Notes under the pieces: model-generated
The model's input: the letters and a program-made list of their open reading frames with translations, nothing else
Database searches by the model: none
What the model was told of the DNA's origin: nothing
Position numbers and translations under genes: made by a program
NCBI GenBank assembly: GCA_017964325.1
Contig: JAGCSE010000107.1
Span: 1-12,671 of the forward strand
Length of the DNA: 12,671 nucleotides
Source of the DNA: Victivallales bacterium
GTDB taxonomy: Bacteria; Verrucomicrobiota; Lentisphaeria; Oligosphaerales; Oligosphaeraceae
Direction of reading: 5' to 3'
In this document: positions 1 through 7,334 of the stretch, in pieces
Layout: the number at the start of each line of letters is the position of its first letter
How positions within the stretch are numbered: position 1 is the first letter of the stretch

Positions 1-1
1 C

Positions 2-739
2 GAGAACGGAGTCGTCATCGTGGCCGCTTCAGGCAACGACGGCGCCAATCAAGTCATCTATCCCGCCGCGTACGACAACGTCATCGCCGTCGGAGCCGTC
101 GCCGCCAATTCGCAGATTGCGGGATTCTCCAATTCAGGAGCGGAAGTCAGCCTTGCCGCACCTGGAGTCGGAATTGATTCCGCATGGACGGATGATTCTG
201 GAATCGTCTCATTTTCAGGAACTTCAGCCGCCGTTCCATGCGTCGTCGGAGTCATCGCCAACATCCTTTCCGACAACGACGGTTCACTCTCCCCCGCCGA
301 AGCCGCCGAACTCGTCGTCAACAATGCCGTTGACAACGGAGCTCCAGGAAAAGACGATACGTATGGCAACGGCGTGCTCGACTACACACGCACTTCAGAA
401 TCCAACACGCCTGGCATCATCGATGCCGCAGCCGCAGGACATTTCATCGACACGGCAAACGCCACGGAAACGTCCGTTCCGCTAGTAGTCTCCGCACAAA
501 ACACAGGAACGGAACAACTTGCGACCATGACATTGACTGTCGCCGTCAACGGCGTCGAACAGAGCTTCACTTTTGTCGATGTCAAGCCAGGCGAAACCGT
601 CTCCTCCGTCATTCCCCTCAGCGTCAGCCAGATTGAGGCCAACGGCAACGTCCGCGTATCTTCAATCGTATCAACGCCCAACGACAACCGCCCAGGCAAC
701 GAAACGAAAACCTCTGTAATTTCCATCTCTGAGGAATAA
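2..739 (+). CDS. Subtilisin-like serine protease (S8 family), C-terminal part, cut by left window edge
   Basis: The frame is open from base 2, so the real start and the catalytic Asp and His lie to the left of the window. What remains shows the second half of a subtilase: the oxyanion-hole Asn in ASGNDG (Asn codon 35-37) and the nucleophile Ser in GTSAAVP (Ser codon 224-226), the usual GTSxAxP motif. The stretch YPAAYDNVIAVGAV between them is also typical of the family. After the protease domain (to about base 400) comes a region of about 90 residues rich in beta-strand pattern, with NTGTEQLATMTL, PGETVSS and a final DNRPGNETKTS. It resembles a CARDB-type adhesion or accessory sandwich, which is an inference. 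It is probably a secreted endopeptidase. The gene converges on the nucleotidase gene, with 46 bases between the stop codons. No hairpin followed by a T-run is seen; a CTAG-rich repeat follows the stop directly. Confidence 0.9.
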   Translation, partial: ENGVVIVAASGNDGANQVIYPAAYDNVIAVGAVAANSQIAGFSNSGAEVSLAAPGVGIDSAWTDDSGIVSFSGTSAAVPCVVGVIANILSDNDGSLSPAEAAELVVNNAVDNGAPGKDDTYGNGVLDYTRTSESNTPGIIDAAAAGHFIDTANATETSVPLVVSAQNTGTEQLATMTLTVAVNGVEQSFTFVDVKPGETVSSVIPLSVSQIEANGNVRVSSIVSTPNDNRPGNETKTSVISISEE

Positions 740-740
740 G

Positions 741-789
741 CTAGCATTCTAGCATTCTAGGCTTCTAGCCACTAGCCACTAGCCACTAA
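741..789. repeat. CTAG-phased 7/8-bp tandem array at convergent gene ends
   Basis: Six CTAG palindromes start at 741, 749, 757, 765, 772 and 779, and a seventh, degenerate one (CTAA) starts at 786. The spacing is 8,8,8,7,7,7. The units read CTAGCATT twice, CTAGGCTT once and CTAGCCA three times. The array begins two bases after the protease stop and its last unit holds the nucleotidase stop codon on the other strand. Because CTAG is palindromic, each unit gives TAG on both strands, and the 7- and 8-base steps put stops in all three frames in both directions. A small GGCT/AGCC hairpin (760-770) is possible, but there is no T-run, so it is not a clear rho-independent terminator. Confidence 0.9.
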
Positions 790-2297
790 TCCTTCCCCAC
801 GGAAATCACAAGATTCTCTCGTTTGGAAAGATACGCCTCCACGGCATCGCGAGTCATGATTTTCGTGTCCTGCGTATGGCTTGTCGGCCTATCCAAAATG
901 CCGCGCAATACTGTGAACCGCCCCGAACCAGCCGCAGTATGGTTGTTCAATGCTAGCTTTACACGACCGCCATCCGGCCATTCACCTTTCCATAAACGAG
1001 TTATGACCGCGGTTTCCGCATTCGCACCGAGTTTCATATCCGCTCCCCACAACCCGCAGAAACTGTAATGCGTCTTGTTCCGCCACTGCTCGGCCACGAT
1101 TTCGCCAAGCTCCTCGCGCGTCACTTCCGCCGTCACAATAGAGTTTTCATACGGCACAAGCTCGAACAAATCCTGCGCCGTCACACGTCCCGCTGGCAAA
1201 TCTTTCTTCGACAGCCGACCATGCAGCACGACGTCTGCTCCGCTTACCTCCGCCAACGCGCGACAAATCAATTCGCTTGTCTGGCAACTGACTCCTGGCC
1301 GGCCGTACGCCTTCACAGGCATTGCCAAGTTCCCTTTTATCAACCGCTTGCGCTCGACTTTCGCAGCCTCCAGATAGCCCGTCAACGCCTTGCGCAATTC
1401 TTCATCTTCAACATAGTCCTTCGTCACCTCCTGTGTTCTGCCTTCAATCGATACGACAGCGTGCCGTTCCGTATCGACCGTCACCCGCACGATGCCAAGA
1501 TATTCACCATGGCAACCAGGCTGCATATACCACGAACGTCTCCCGATGCGCCGTCCTGGCAGCAGACGATGGCTGTGCGCCCCCAGAATCACGTCGATTT
1601 CAGGGAAGCATTTCGCTATTTTCGAGATTTCGTTGACGCCTCGTGTATCCGCCCCTTCAAACCATGCCTGATGAGTCGCCAATACAATCACATCTGGTTT
1701 GGTTTGATGGACTTGTGGTAACACTCTTTCCAACGTCGCAAAGGCCGTTTCAACTTCCAGCTTGGCGAATTCCGTCTCCAGCATCCAATTTTTCGCATAC
1801 GAAGCCGAAACGCCGATGACCGCCACCTTTACGCCGTTTTTCTCGAACAAGCGCCATGCAGGAAATGGCTCCTTTCCTTTTACTTGCAGATTTCCGCAGA
1901 GCACGATGCCCTTCACGCGTCCCGCCAATTCACTGAACCTCTCCACACCATAGTCGAGCTCATGGTTGCCGGGAATCCACGCATCATATTTCATCGCCTC
2001 CAGCGGGACGATTCCCGCCATGCCTCTTGAAAGTGCCGTCGTCAGCGTGCCTTGAACATTGTCACCACAGTCGATGAGCAGACATTTCTCCGCGCCTTCG
2101 CTTTGCCGCCATTTCTTGACCATCGTGGCGATGCGCAGCCATGAACCATCTTTCGGACTGTCGCCATCCTCGAATACGCCGTGCATATCCGTCGTCTGCA
2201 TGATGACGACCTCGCGCAGTTCCGCCCACAGCGGCCACGTCAGAAGAAGTAAAAATACAAGCCCGACGAAAACTCTCCGTCCGTACGAAAGCTTCAT
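786..2297 (-). CDS. Secreted 5'-nucleotidase / UshA-family metallophosphoesterase
   Basis: The family hydrolyses nucleotides or related phosphoesters outside the cytoplasm with two metal ions. In the 503-residue form chosen here, the metal-site motifs appear in the expected order: TTDMHG (35-40), GDN (78-80), GNHELD (110-115), a lone His at 209 and GAHSH (239-243). The C-terminal 5'-nucleotidase domain follows (about 320-480), with VPYENSIV and NNHTAAGSGRF, which match the usual substrate-site segments. The Met at 2297 is preferred over the Met 27 bases upstream (2324). It opens directly on a signal peptide (MKLSYGRR, a hydrophobic run, then PLWA before ELRE) and has GGAGG 11 bases before it, whereas the longer form adds a charged nine-residue extension. 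The upstream start also has a GGAG 11 bases away, so the choice is not certain. Exact substrate is unknown. The gene lies 64 bases after gene B with no terminator seen, so cotranscription is likely. Confidence 0.9.
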   Translation of the reverse strand: MKLSYGRRVFVGLVFLLLLTWPLWAELREVVIMQTTDMHGVFEDGDSPKDGSWLRIATMVKKWRQSEGAEKCLLIDCGDNVQGTLTTALSRGMAGIVPLEAMKYDAWIPGNHELDYGVERFSELAGRVKGIVLCGNLQVKGKEPFPAWRLFEKNGVKVAVIGVSASYAKNWMLETEFAKLEVETAFATLERVLPQVHQTKPDVIVLATHQAWFEGADTRGVNEISKIAKCFPEIDVILGAHSHRLLPGRRIGRRSWYMQPGCHGEYLGIVRVTVDTERHAVVSIEGRTQEVTKDYVEDEELRKALTGYLEAAKVERKRLIKGNLAMPVKAYGRPGVSCQTSELICRALAEVSGADVVLHGRLSKKDLPAGRVTAQDLFELVPYENSIVTAEVTREELGEIVAEQWRNKTHYSFCGLWGADMKLGANAETAVITRLWKGEWPDGGRVKLALNNHTAAGSGRFTVLRGILDRPTSHTQDTKIMTRDAVEAYLSKRENLVISVGKD

Positions 2298-2308
2298 TCT
2301 TCTGTTTT

Positions 2309-2313
2309 CCTCC
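2309..2313 (-). promoter_or_regulatory. Ribosome binding site supporting the shorter nucleotidase start
   Basis: GGAGG on the minus strand lies 11 bases before the ATG at 2297-2295. It falls inside the reading frame of the longer alternative start and favours the internal Met, which begins a standard signal peptide. Confidence 0.5.
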
Positions 2314-2361
2314 ACACATCCCATATATTATCGTTCTCCTCTCCCCGAAGAAACAGCCGCT

Positions 2362-5300
2362 CTATCGAATGAACCACCACCCTGCGGCATTATTCGTCTC
2401 ATCCGCCGCCTGAACAAATGTCTTGCCGTTCCAAATCATTCCGTCAGAACGCCATGCGATGCCTGGATCAGTGCCGAAATACCATGAACCGCTTTGCGGC
2501 AGCATTGCGGCCTTCTTGCCCTCCACTACGGAATCATCCATCGCCCCGTACAGAGTGATGGCATCCTTTTCCGATGCATACACCCAATATGCGCAACCTC
2601 CCGTCAGTGGTCCGTCATAAGGGATATAATTATCGCCGTCAACAGTAAATACATTTCCATTGCAAATTTCGCGGAGCAACATTTCCTTATTCCATGTCAG
2701 CTCCTGCACCGCCCATGGAATCGAGACCAGATTCCAACCTGGCCGTATGTTCAAATGGCACGCGACGGAATTCGTCAGCCGCAGTCTCAATGGCACGCTT
2801 TCACGGTGCGCCCCCGACAAGTCAACGCGATGGATTTCCCATTCGCCGGCGGGCAATGCCACTCCCATGGACACCCCAAGCCATACGGCCCGTCCATCGC
2901 CATCGACCGCAATACTCTCGCAGATGTTGCTGAAGGTCAGACTGCTTCCATCCGCAGAAAGAAGGACTCCCTCCAAATCTTCCTTGCAAGCATCGATTCT
3001 CCCATAGCTGACAACATCCAACGATGCAGCTTGTGGCTTGATGGAATCATCAAGCGATTCATCGATTTCATCCTCCAGCATCAACGAACCGCCCCAAATG
3101 ATCTTGACACCGCAACTAATGGCCTGCCCATCCTCCCCTTCCAGCATGAAATATCCGTAGCCGACGGGATAGAAAATCGAACTGCAGCAATCAGCGTTCG
3201 TCCCCAAAAGGATGCCTTTGACTGCCACTTCTCGAGCATAGCCAGCCTCTTCATCATAGTCCTGCGAATATACTTTCATACGGCCGCTGAACGTGCCGTC
3301 CAACAAATAACCATCGAAAACACCAAAGTCCAATGACACCCCGTAAATGGCAGCCTCCCCTGCAAAAGCCCCCTCGCTTTCAATCATCCTGAATCCCTTT
3401 GGCGTCAACAGCGGCGCCTCGCCTCCAGGTGTCTGTAACGGATTTTCGGCAACCAAATAATACAAATTGGCATACGTCCCGTCACTGCTCAATTCCAATT
3501 GATCCGTTAGACTCTTGTCCTTCTCGAACTTGCTTCCGCTGAGGCTGAAATGCCGTATTCCGCCAGCGCGATGCCAAGTGACCGCCTCAACGCAATCTTC
3601 GAAGGATTCTTCATCGCCACGAACAGGCGATGGTTTGCACTCCACACAGATACGCCTCTTTCCATTGGCATTCAAATCAATTCTCACCACACCGCCAAAC
3701 CATTCGTCCTTCCAATCTTCCCCTACATGGGTCCGTGCAAAAAGAGTGAACTCAGCATATCCATTATCCTGATGCGTAAAATCATCTGTTTCAAGAATAT
3801 ACCGCAGGGATGCAGAGCCATCGAACTCCGATTCGCCGTCTGGCAGGAACCCACGGTATGATACCTCTCCGGTTTCCGTGTCAATGTTGAGCAACATCCC
3901 GCCATGTCCCTGTCCGATTGCCGTATCGCACGGATTGAGCGTCACCGTATAATCCGTCCATAAGGAATGGATTTCTTCAAACACCGCTTTCCGTGCCACA
4001 TCCATATCATAACACGCGACTTCTACATTCGATGAAGAGTTTTTAGCAACTAGACGACTTCCTTCCACTCCATGACCATCCTTGTCGATTGCCATCGTCA
4101 ATTCCAGCCGCAGATCATCTTCCAATCCTTCAAGATTCACAGTCGTTGTCATGGTTGCCATCGCAACGCCATCATTGTCAATAGAATCCCAGCCGTTCGA
4201 TGAAAGTTCCGCCTCGACGTGCACCGCCGTTCCGTCAACCGTCATGGTAGCCCGCACAACGGATGTCACAACCAATTCGCCGCCGCCATCAATGACTTCC
4301 ACGTCAACGGCACCCATTGTCTCCCCATCATCCAGCAAGGTCCCGCTAAATTGATTTCCCGCAGCCACATACGGATTTTCCACAGGCGGCTGTCTGCCAA
4401 TGATATGAATCGTCGCCGTCGCATTTTCCGCCGCTGGCTCAATCATGCCGCCTTCTGCAAAAGATAGCGTCACCGTCCGTTCCGCAATCCCATCCTGCCA
4501 ATATTTATCATCCTCCGCTTCATGGAGATACACCGTTACATTCTTTGGAGATGGATTCCCGCTGCCAGGATTCTCACCGGCCGACCATGTCACCGTTGTT
4601 TCCGACTTGCCTCCTTTGAGCGTAATTTCTTTGTTGCCGAAACCGCTGTTGTCCAATTTGACGGAAACGTTGATGGCTCCCGCCAGATAGCTCTTCTTCT
4701 CCAGAACTATTGGAATGTCAATGGCATCCGCATCTGCCGAAACATAGTATTCAGAAGCTCCAAACTGCGCCGTCACCACGATGTCGCCACCAGGCTCCAC
4801 TCCCTGCGGCTCCAATGTCAGACCGTATGTCTCCATCCCTTCTGCAAAATACGATTCATATAAGTTCTTGAAACTATCAAATGTATTCTCCAGCTTGACA
4901 CCATTGATTTTCGCCCCTGTTGAAAAATAGCTGGCACCAATGCAATCGACATTGGAGGCATTGAGGATGGAGACCTTGTTCGTCGTCGAGCAATCCGCTG
5001 TATCCTTCACATGGAAAAGGGCATAAACAGGATATGCTCCGGAAAACGTAAGAGCATGCTGTTTCTTGAGATAGGTGTACCAATCCTGCTGTTGCGACAA
5101 ATTGACATACAGCATGATGATTTTCTTGCCTCGCGCATAATCCGCCCACGGATGTCCGCTGGCCGCCAATGGACAACCAACTCCTATGCATTTGCTTCCC
5201 CCATCGCATAACGCCCCTTGCCATAATGCCTTGCAATGGGAGCAGTCATTTCCAGGACGTGAATACAAAATCAACAACGGACGCTTTTCGTCTATTGCCG

Positions 5301-5445
5301 CTTGCTTTGCAGCATTGACATCTTCGGGGCTGTTCGTGATGTCATGCCATTCGCCGTAATATTGCCACGATGCACCGCAGACCATGAACGTCCATATCAT
5401 GAAGAGCAACGGCAACCGTCCTATGACTTGTATTCTCGTATGCAT
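2362..5445 (-). CDS. Giant secreted thioredoxin-like multi-domain protein (protein B), paralog of protein A
   Basis: The 1027-residue product starts with a signal peptide (about 1-25, hydrophobic run LPLLFMIWTFMVCGA). Residues 26-197 look like a thioredoxin fold: CSHC at 68-71, a probable cis-proline in YP at 138-139 and further cysteines at 80 and 91. About 223-350 is a Calx-beta-like sandwich, followed by beta-rich repeats beginning NPYVAAGNQFSGTL. The last 128 residues (900-1027) form a tryptophan-rich module (GWNLVSIPW, AYWVYA, DDSV, WNGKTF, final AGWWFIR). The same modules in the same order are seen in protein A, so the two are paralogs. AAGGA five bases before the ATG supports the start. 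A redox or chaperone role outside the cytoplasm is inferred from the CxxC; the function of the long beta region is unknown. It has a 281-base upstream gap with a possible structured RNA, suggesting its own control. Confidence 0.85.
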   Translation of the reverse strand: MHTRIQVIGRLPLLFMIWTFMVCGASWQYYGEWHDITNSPEDVNAAKQAAIDEKRPLLILYSRPGNDCSHCKALWQGALCDGGSKCIGVGCPLAASGHPWADYARGKKIIMLYVNLSQQQDWYTYLKKQHALTFSGAYPVYALFHVKDTADCSTTNKVSILNASNVDCIGASYFSTGAKINGVKLENTFDSFKNLYESYFAEGMETYGLTLEPQGVEPGGDIVVTAQFGASEYYVSADADAIDIPIVLEKKSYLAGAINVSVKLDNSGFGNKEITLKGGKSETTVTWSAGENPGSGNPSPKNVTVYLHEAEDDKYWQDGIAERTVTLSFAEGGMIEPAAENATATIHIIGRQPPVENPYVAAGNQFSGTLLDDGETMGAVDVEVIDGGGELVVTSVVRATMTVDGTAVHVEAELSSNGWDSIDNDGVAMATMTTTVNLEGLEDDLRLELTMAIDKDGHGVEGSRLVAKNSSSNVEVACYDMDVARKAVFEEIHSLWTDYTVTLNPCDTAIGQGHGGMLLNIDTETGEVSYRGFLPDGESEFDGSASLRYILETDDFTHQDNGYAEFTLFARTHVGEDWKDEWFGGVVRIDLNANGKRRICVECKPSPVRGDEESFEDCVEAVTWHRAGGIRHFSLSGSKFEKDKSLTDQLELSSDGTYANLYYLVAENPLQTPGGEAPLLTPKGFRMIESEGAFAGEAAIYGVSLDFGVFDGYLLDGTFSGRMKVYSQDYDEEAGYAREVAVKGILLGTNADCCSSIFYPVGYGYFMLEGEDGQAISCGVKIIWGGSLMLEDEIDESLDDSIKPQAASLDVVSYGRIDACKEDLEGVLLSADGSSLTFSNICESIAVDGDGRAVWLGVSMGVALPAGEWEIHRVDLSGAHRESVPLRLRLTNSVACHLNIRPGWNLVSIPWAVQELTWNKEMLLREICNGNVFTVDGDNYIPYDGPLTGGCAYWVYASEKDAITLYGAMDDSVVEGKKAAMLPQSGSWYFGTDPGIAWRSDGMIWNGKTFVQAADETNNAAGWWFIR
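2365..2748 (-). other. C-terminal GWN..PW module of protein B
   Basis: Residues 900-1027 align by eye with the end of protein A: R-x-GWN-x4-PW, a GG-x-AYW-x-YA segment, DDSV, WNGK-x-F and a terminal AGW followed by an aromatic residue and a basic last residue. Proteins elsewhere with GWNLVS-type segments near the C terminus are known to me as a general pattern, but I cannot name a family. It may serve surface attachment, sorting or folding. Confidence 0.7.
4855..5370 (-). other. Thioredoxin-like domain of protein B (CSHC)
   Basis: Residues 26-197 hold CSHC (68-71), then cysteines at 80 and 91 at the same spacing as in protein A, the shared ALCDG, the YP pair with probable cis-Pro (138-139), and a shared HVKD segment. 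It also has extra cysteines (86, 151, and one near 167) that A does not share. The fold is inferred from motif order and not from a search. Confidence 0.7.
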
Positions 5446-5726
5446 TCGTTTCCTTGTTTTTCATTAGGGAGATGCCATCGGTGTCCCGATGACGGACATT
5501 CCTGTCCAGTATCGACGGCGGAAACCGTCGGATATTCCCCCCTCTCAGCCTTTTACTCGAAAGCAAAGGGCATTTGGGCAAATTGATTAATATAGCTTCT
5601 TTTCCAATTTTTTAAACTATAGCCGCCATATCCTATTAGAAACAAAGCTCAAACAACAATAGCCAACACGGGGCGTGACTTACGTGGCACTCTTGACGAT
5701 GGCCGAATTCGAAACATGGATTCATT
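5446..5726. other. Intergenic leader region between the CcdA-like gene and gene B
   Basis: No coding region is supported here; the open frames that enter it are shadows. Bases 5466-5542 hold a set of nested and tandem inverted repeats, described separately. Next to them, CCTTT/AAAGG (5549-5553 with 5565-5569) could form a weak further stem. The part from about 5580 to 5640 is AT-rich and likely holds the promoter of gene B (TATATT on the minus strand near 5590), but no -35 box at good spacing is convincing. No hairpin plus T-run terminator is visible after the stop at 5727. Confidence 0.6.
5466..5542 (-). ncRNA. Candidate structured 5' leader RNA of gene B: closing stem plus three hairpins
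   Basis: Read on the minus strand, three perfect hairpins follow each other: CGACGG/CCGTCG with a six-base loop (5513-5530), GGACA/TGTCC with loop GGAA (5494-5507) and CATCGG/CCGATG with loop GACA (5476-5491). The flanks GGGGGA (5541-5536) and TCTCCC (5472-5467) can pair with one G-U, with an extra G-U outside, closing the set into a four-way junction. The structure ends about 20 bases before the start codon and 10 bases before the AAGGA ribosome site (5451-5455). It matches no riboswitch class I recognise. It could be a cis-regulatory RNA, or a dispersed palindromic repeat that happens to lie here. Confidence 0.45.
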
Positions 5727-7280
5727 TCAGCTTTTCATCATCAGCAACATGACCACGCCCAAAATCGCAAACAGTGCGGCCATCAGCACCTTCGTGGCGA
5801 ACACATGGCGTTTCGCCCAGTCGCCCAGCGCCTTCGCGCCCACGCCATACGCCGCCAAGACCGTAATCACCGCCAACGGCGCGATGAACAGGACGTTGTA
5901 CAGCAACAGCAGCCACAAGGCACGCACCGTGACGCCGTCCTTCATCAACACCGTCAGCACGGGAAACAGAATCTGCCCTGTGCATGCAAGTTCCATCGAA
6001 GACACAACCGCACCCAAAACAACTGCCGCCGGCCCCAAAAGCCAGGCATGAACCGTCGTGAATTTCTTGATCTTGTCATGGATTCCACGATGCGTCTCCT
6101 TGGAAAGCCCCATGTCCATATCGCTGGCCTTACCAGTCTTACGATAGCGAATTGCATCACGAAGGTGCATTCCGCACAACACGAATCCACAGATGGCGAA
6201 CCCGCCGTAAATCACGATTTTCACCCATTTCCAAGATTGGATTTTCTCCAGAACATACGACAGGGCAAGACCATACGTGAAATATGTCAGAAACACGCCA
6301 ATGCAGAAGCAACCACCTACAATCAATATCTCGCGACGGCGCTTCTTCAAATACAGGAGATAGCTGATCAAAAACACCGACGTCGCAAACGCGCATGGAT
6401 TGATACCATCCAGCAACCCGCCAAGGACAACCGACCCGATGGTCATCGTGTCCAGAAACGCCCTCATGCGGCTTTTCTCCGCCTTCAGCTCATCCTCCGT
6501 CAATGCATCCAGCCAGAACTCCTTACCCGTCAATGGCTTAGAGAGCGCATTCTGCAATTCGTCCGCCTTCGCCAGTCGCCCCGTCACAAATCCTTCCGCC
6601 CAAACAACTAACGGTGCAAGATTCTTCGCCTCGTCGCCTGGCAGTTCGAAACGACTACGTACACGCGCCATCATCGCAAGTCCCTCCACTGTCGCGACAT
6701 TATATTCCGTAATCTCCACATTCGGCAACGCCTCCCTCAGAAGCTCGAACTCCTTGCCTTGCCGCGAGCATTTCTTGCAGCCGGTCAGCATGAAATACAG
6801 AAGCCGTGGCTGACGCACCGCTGCTTGCGACGCCTCTTCCTTTTCGCTTCCCTTCTTCGGCTTCTGGTAGTCATAATTGATTAATGATTCCTCGCCGCTT
6901 TCCTCTGCTGCCTTCACAACTCCCTCCAGTAACGGATGTTGGACGTTTTCCGCCAGCAGCTCGTCCAATTGCGGTTCCAACGCCTTGAACTCCGCCGTCC
7001 CGTTGACCATTTTCTTTCCCACCATCACGACGGGAAATGAACTTCCCTTCGCCATGATGCCGATTTCGTCCTCTATCTTGTTCAGGAAACGATAGTTGGC
7101 TTTCTTGTCAACATTGACGAACACCAAAACGGGATCCGTCGGCTTCGTATAAGTCCGCACCCAGTACTTCTTCAACGCGGCGCATTCATCACAGTCGCCC
7201 GTGCCAAACAACAGCACCCATGGACGTGCTCCCGCCACAACGGACAACAGCAACAATACAATGACAATCAAACGCTTCAT
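5727..7280 (-). CDS. DsbD/CcdA-like membrane thiol-disulfide reductase with two N-terminal thioredoxin-like domains
   Basis: The 517-residue product begins with a signal peptide (MKRLIVIVLLLLSVVAGA). A first thioredoxin-like domain has CDEC at 30-33 and a probable cis-Pro in SFPVV (81-85). A second has CKKC at 168-171. From about 280 there are six hydrophobic segments (roughly 281-311, 318-342, 351-374, 412-445, 452-480, 497-515) as in CcdA and the DsbD core. The core cysteines sit in GINPCAFA (Cys 296) and ELACTGQ (Cys 433), the expected places in membrane segments 1 and 4. Known family members carry electrons from cytoplasmic thioredoxin across the membrane to periplasmic partners. Classical DsbD has its thioredoxin domain at the C terminus; here both lie before the membrane part and nothing follows it. 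GGAAG eight bases before the ATG supports the start. The gene follows gene A after 54 bases, so the two probably form an operon, and the likely partners are proteins A and B. Confidence 0.88.
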   Translation of the reverse strand: MKRLIVIVLLLLSVVAGARPWVLLFGTGDCDECAALKKYWVRTYTKPTDPVLVFVNVDKKANYRFLNKIEDEIGIMAKGSSFPVVMVGKKMVNGTAEFKALEPQLDELLAENVQHPLLEGVVKAAEESGEESLINYDYQKPKKGSEKEEASQAAVRQPRLLYFMLTGCKKCSRQGKEFELLREALPNVEITEYNVATVEGLAMMARVRSRFELPGDEAKNLAPLVVWAEGFVTGRLAKADELQNALSKPLTGKEFWLDALTEDELKAEKSRMRAFLDTMTIGSVVLGGLLDGINPCAFATSVFLISYLLYLKKRRREILIVGGCFCIGVFLTYFTYGLALSYVLEKIQSWKWVKIVIYGGFAICGFVLCGMHLRDAIRYRKTGKASDMDMGLSKETHRGIHDKIKKFTTVHAWLLGPAAVVLGAVVSSMELACTGQILFPVLTVLMKDGVTVRALWLLLLYNVLFIAPLAVITVLAAYGVGAKALGDWAKRHVFATKVLMAALFAILGVVMLLMMKS

Positions 7281-7308
7281 GAAAGATTCTTCCTTTTTAA
7301 CGTTGAGA

Positions 7309-7324
7309 CGCAGAGGCGCAGAGG
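7309..7324. repeat. Octamer tandem repeat (CGCAGAGG twice) between genes
   Basis: Two perfect copies of CGCAGAGG stand side by side in the 54-base gap between gene A and the CcdA-like gene, with a degenerate partner unit on the left (GTTGAGA). From memory, CTCTGCG-type octamer strings recur between genes in several bacteria, notably filamentous cyanobacteria; this link is recollection only. Confidence 0.7.
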
Positions 7325-7334
7325 TGTTAGTTCC

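Noticed and set aside
2365..2748. Type IX secretion C-terminal domain
   Set aside because: The end of A and B lacks the usual short motif with Gly and a Lys-rich strand that I know from that class, and no type IX gene is in the window; a sorting role in general is kept as a finding.
5542..5552. GGCTGAGA on the minus strand upstream of gene B, like the conserved box of a TPP riboswitch
   Set aside because: The other required part, an ACCTGATCTGG-like segment, is missing and the stems that follow do not fit the TPP fold. Gene B also has no thiamine link.
786..7280. A Sox-type sulfur oxidation cluster (SoxB is related to 5'-nucleotidases, and SoxV/SoxW are CcdA and thioredoxin-like)
   Set aside because: The nucleotidase has ordinary UshA-type motifs (TTDMHG, GNHELD), and no SoxYZ, SoxA or SoxX gene is in the window.
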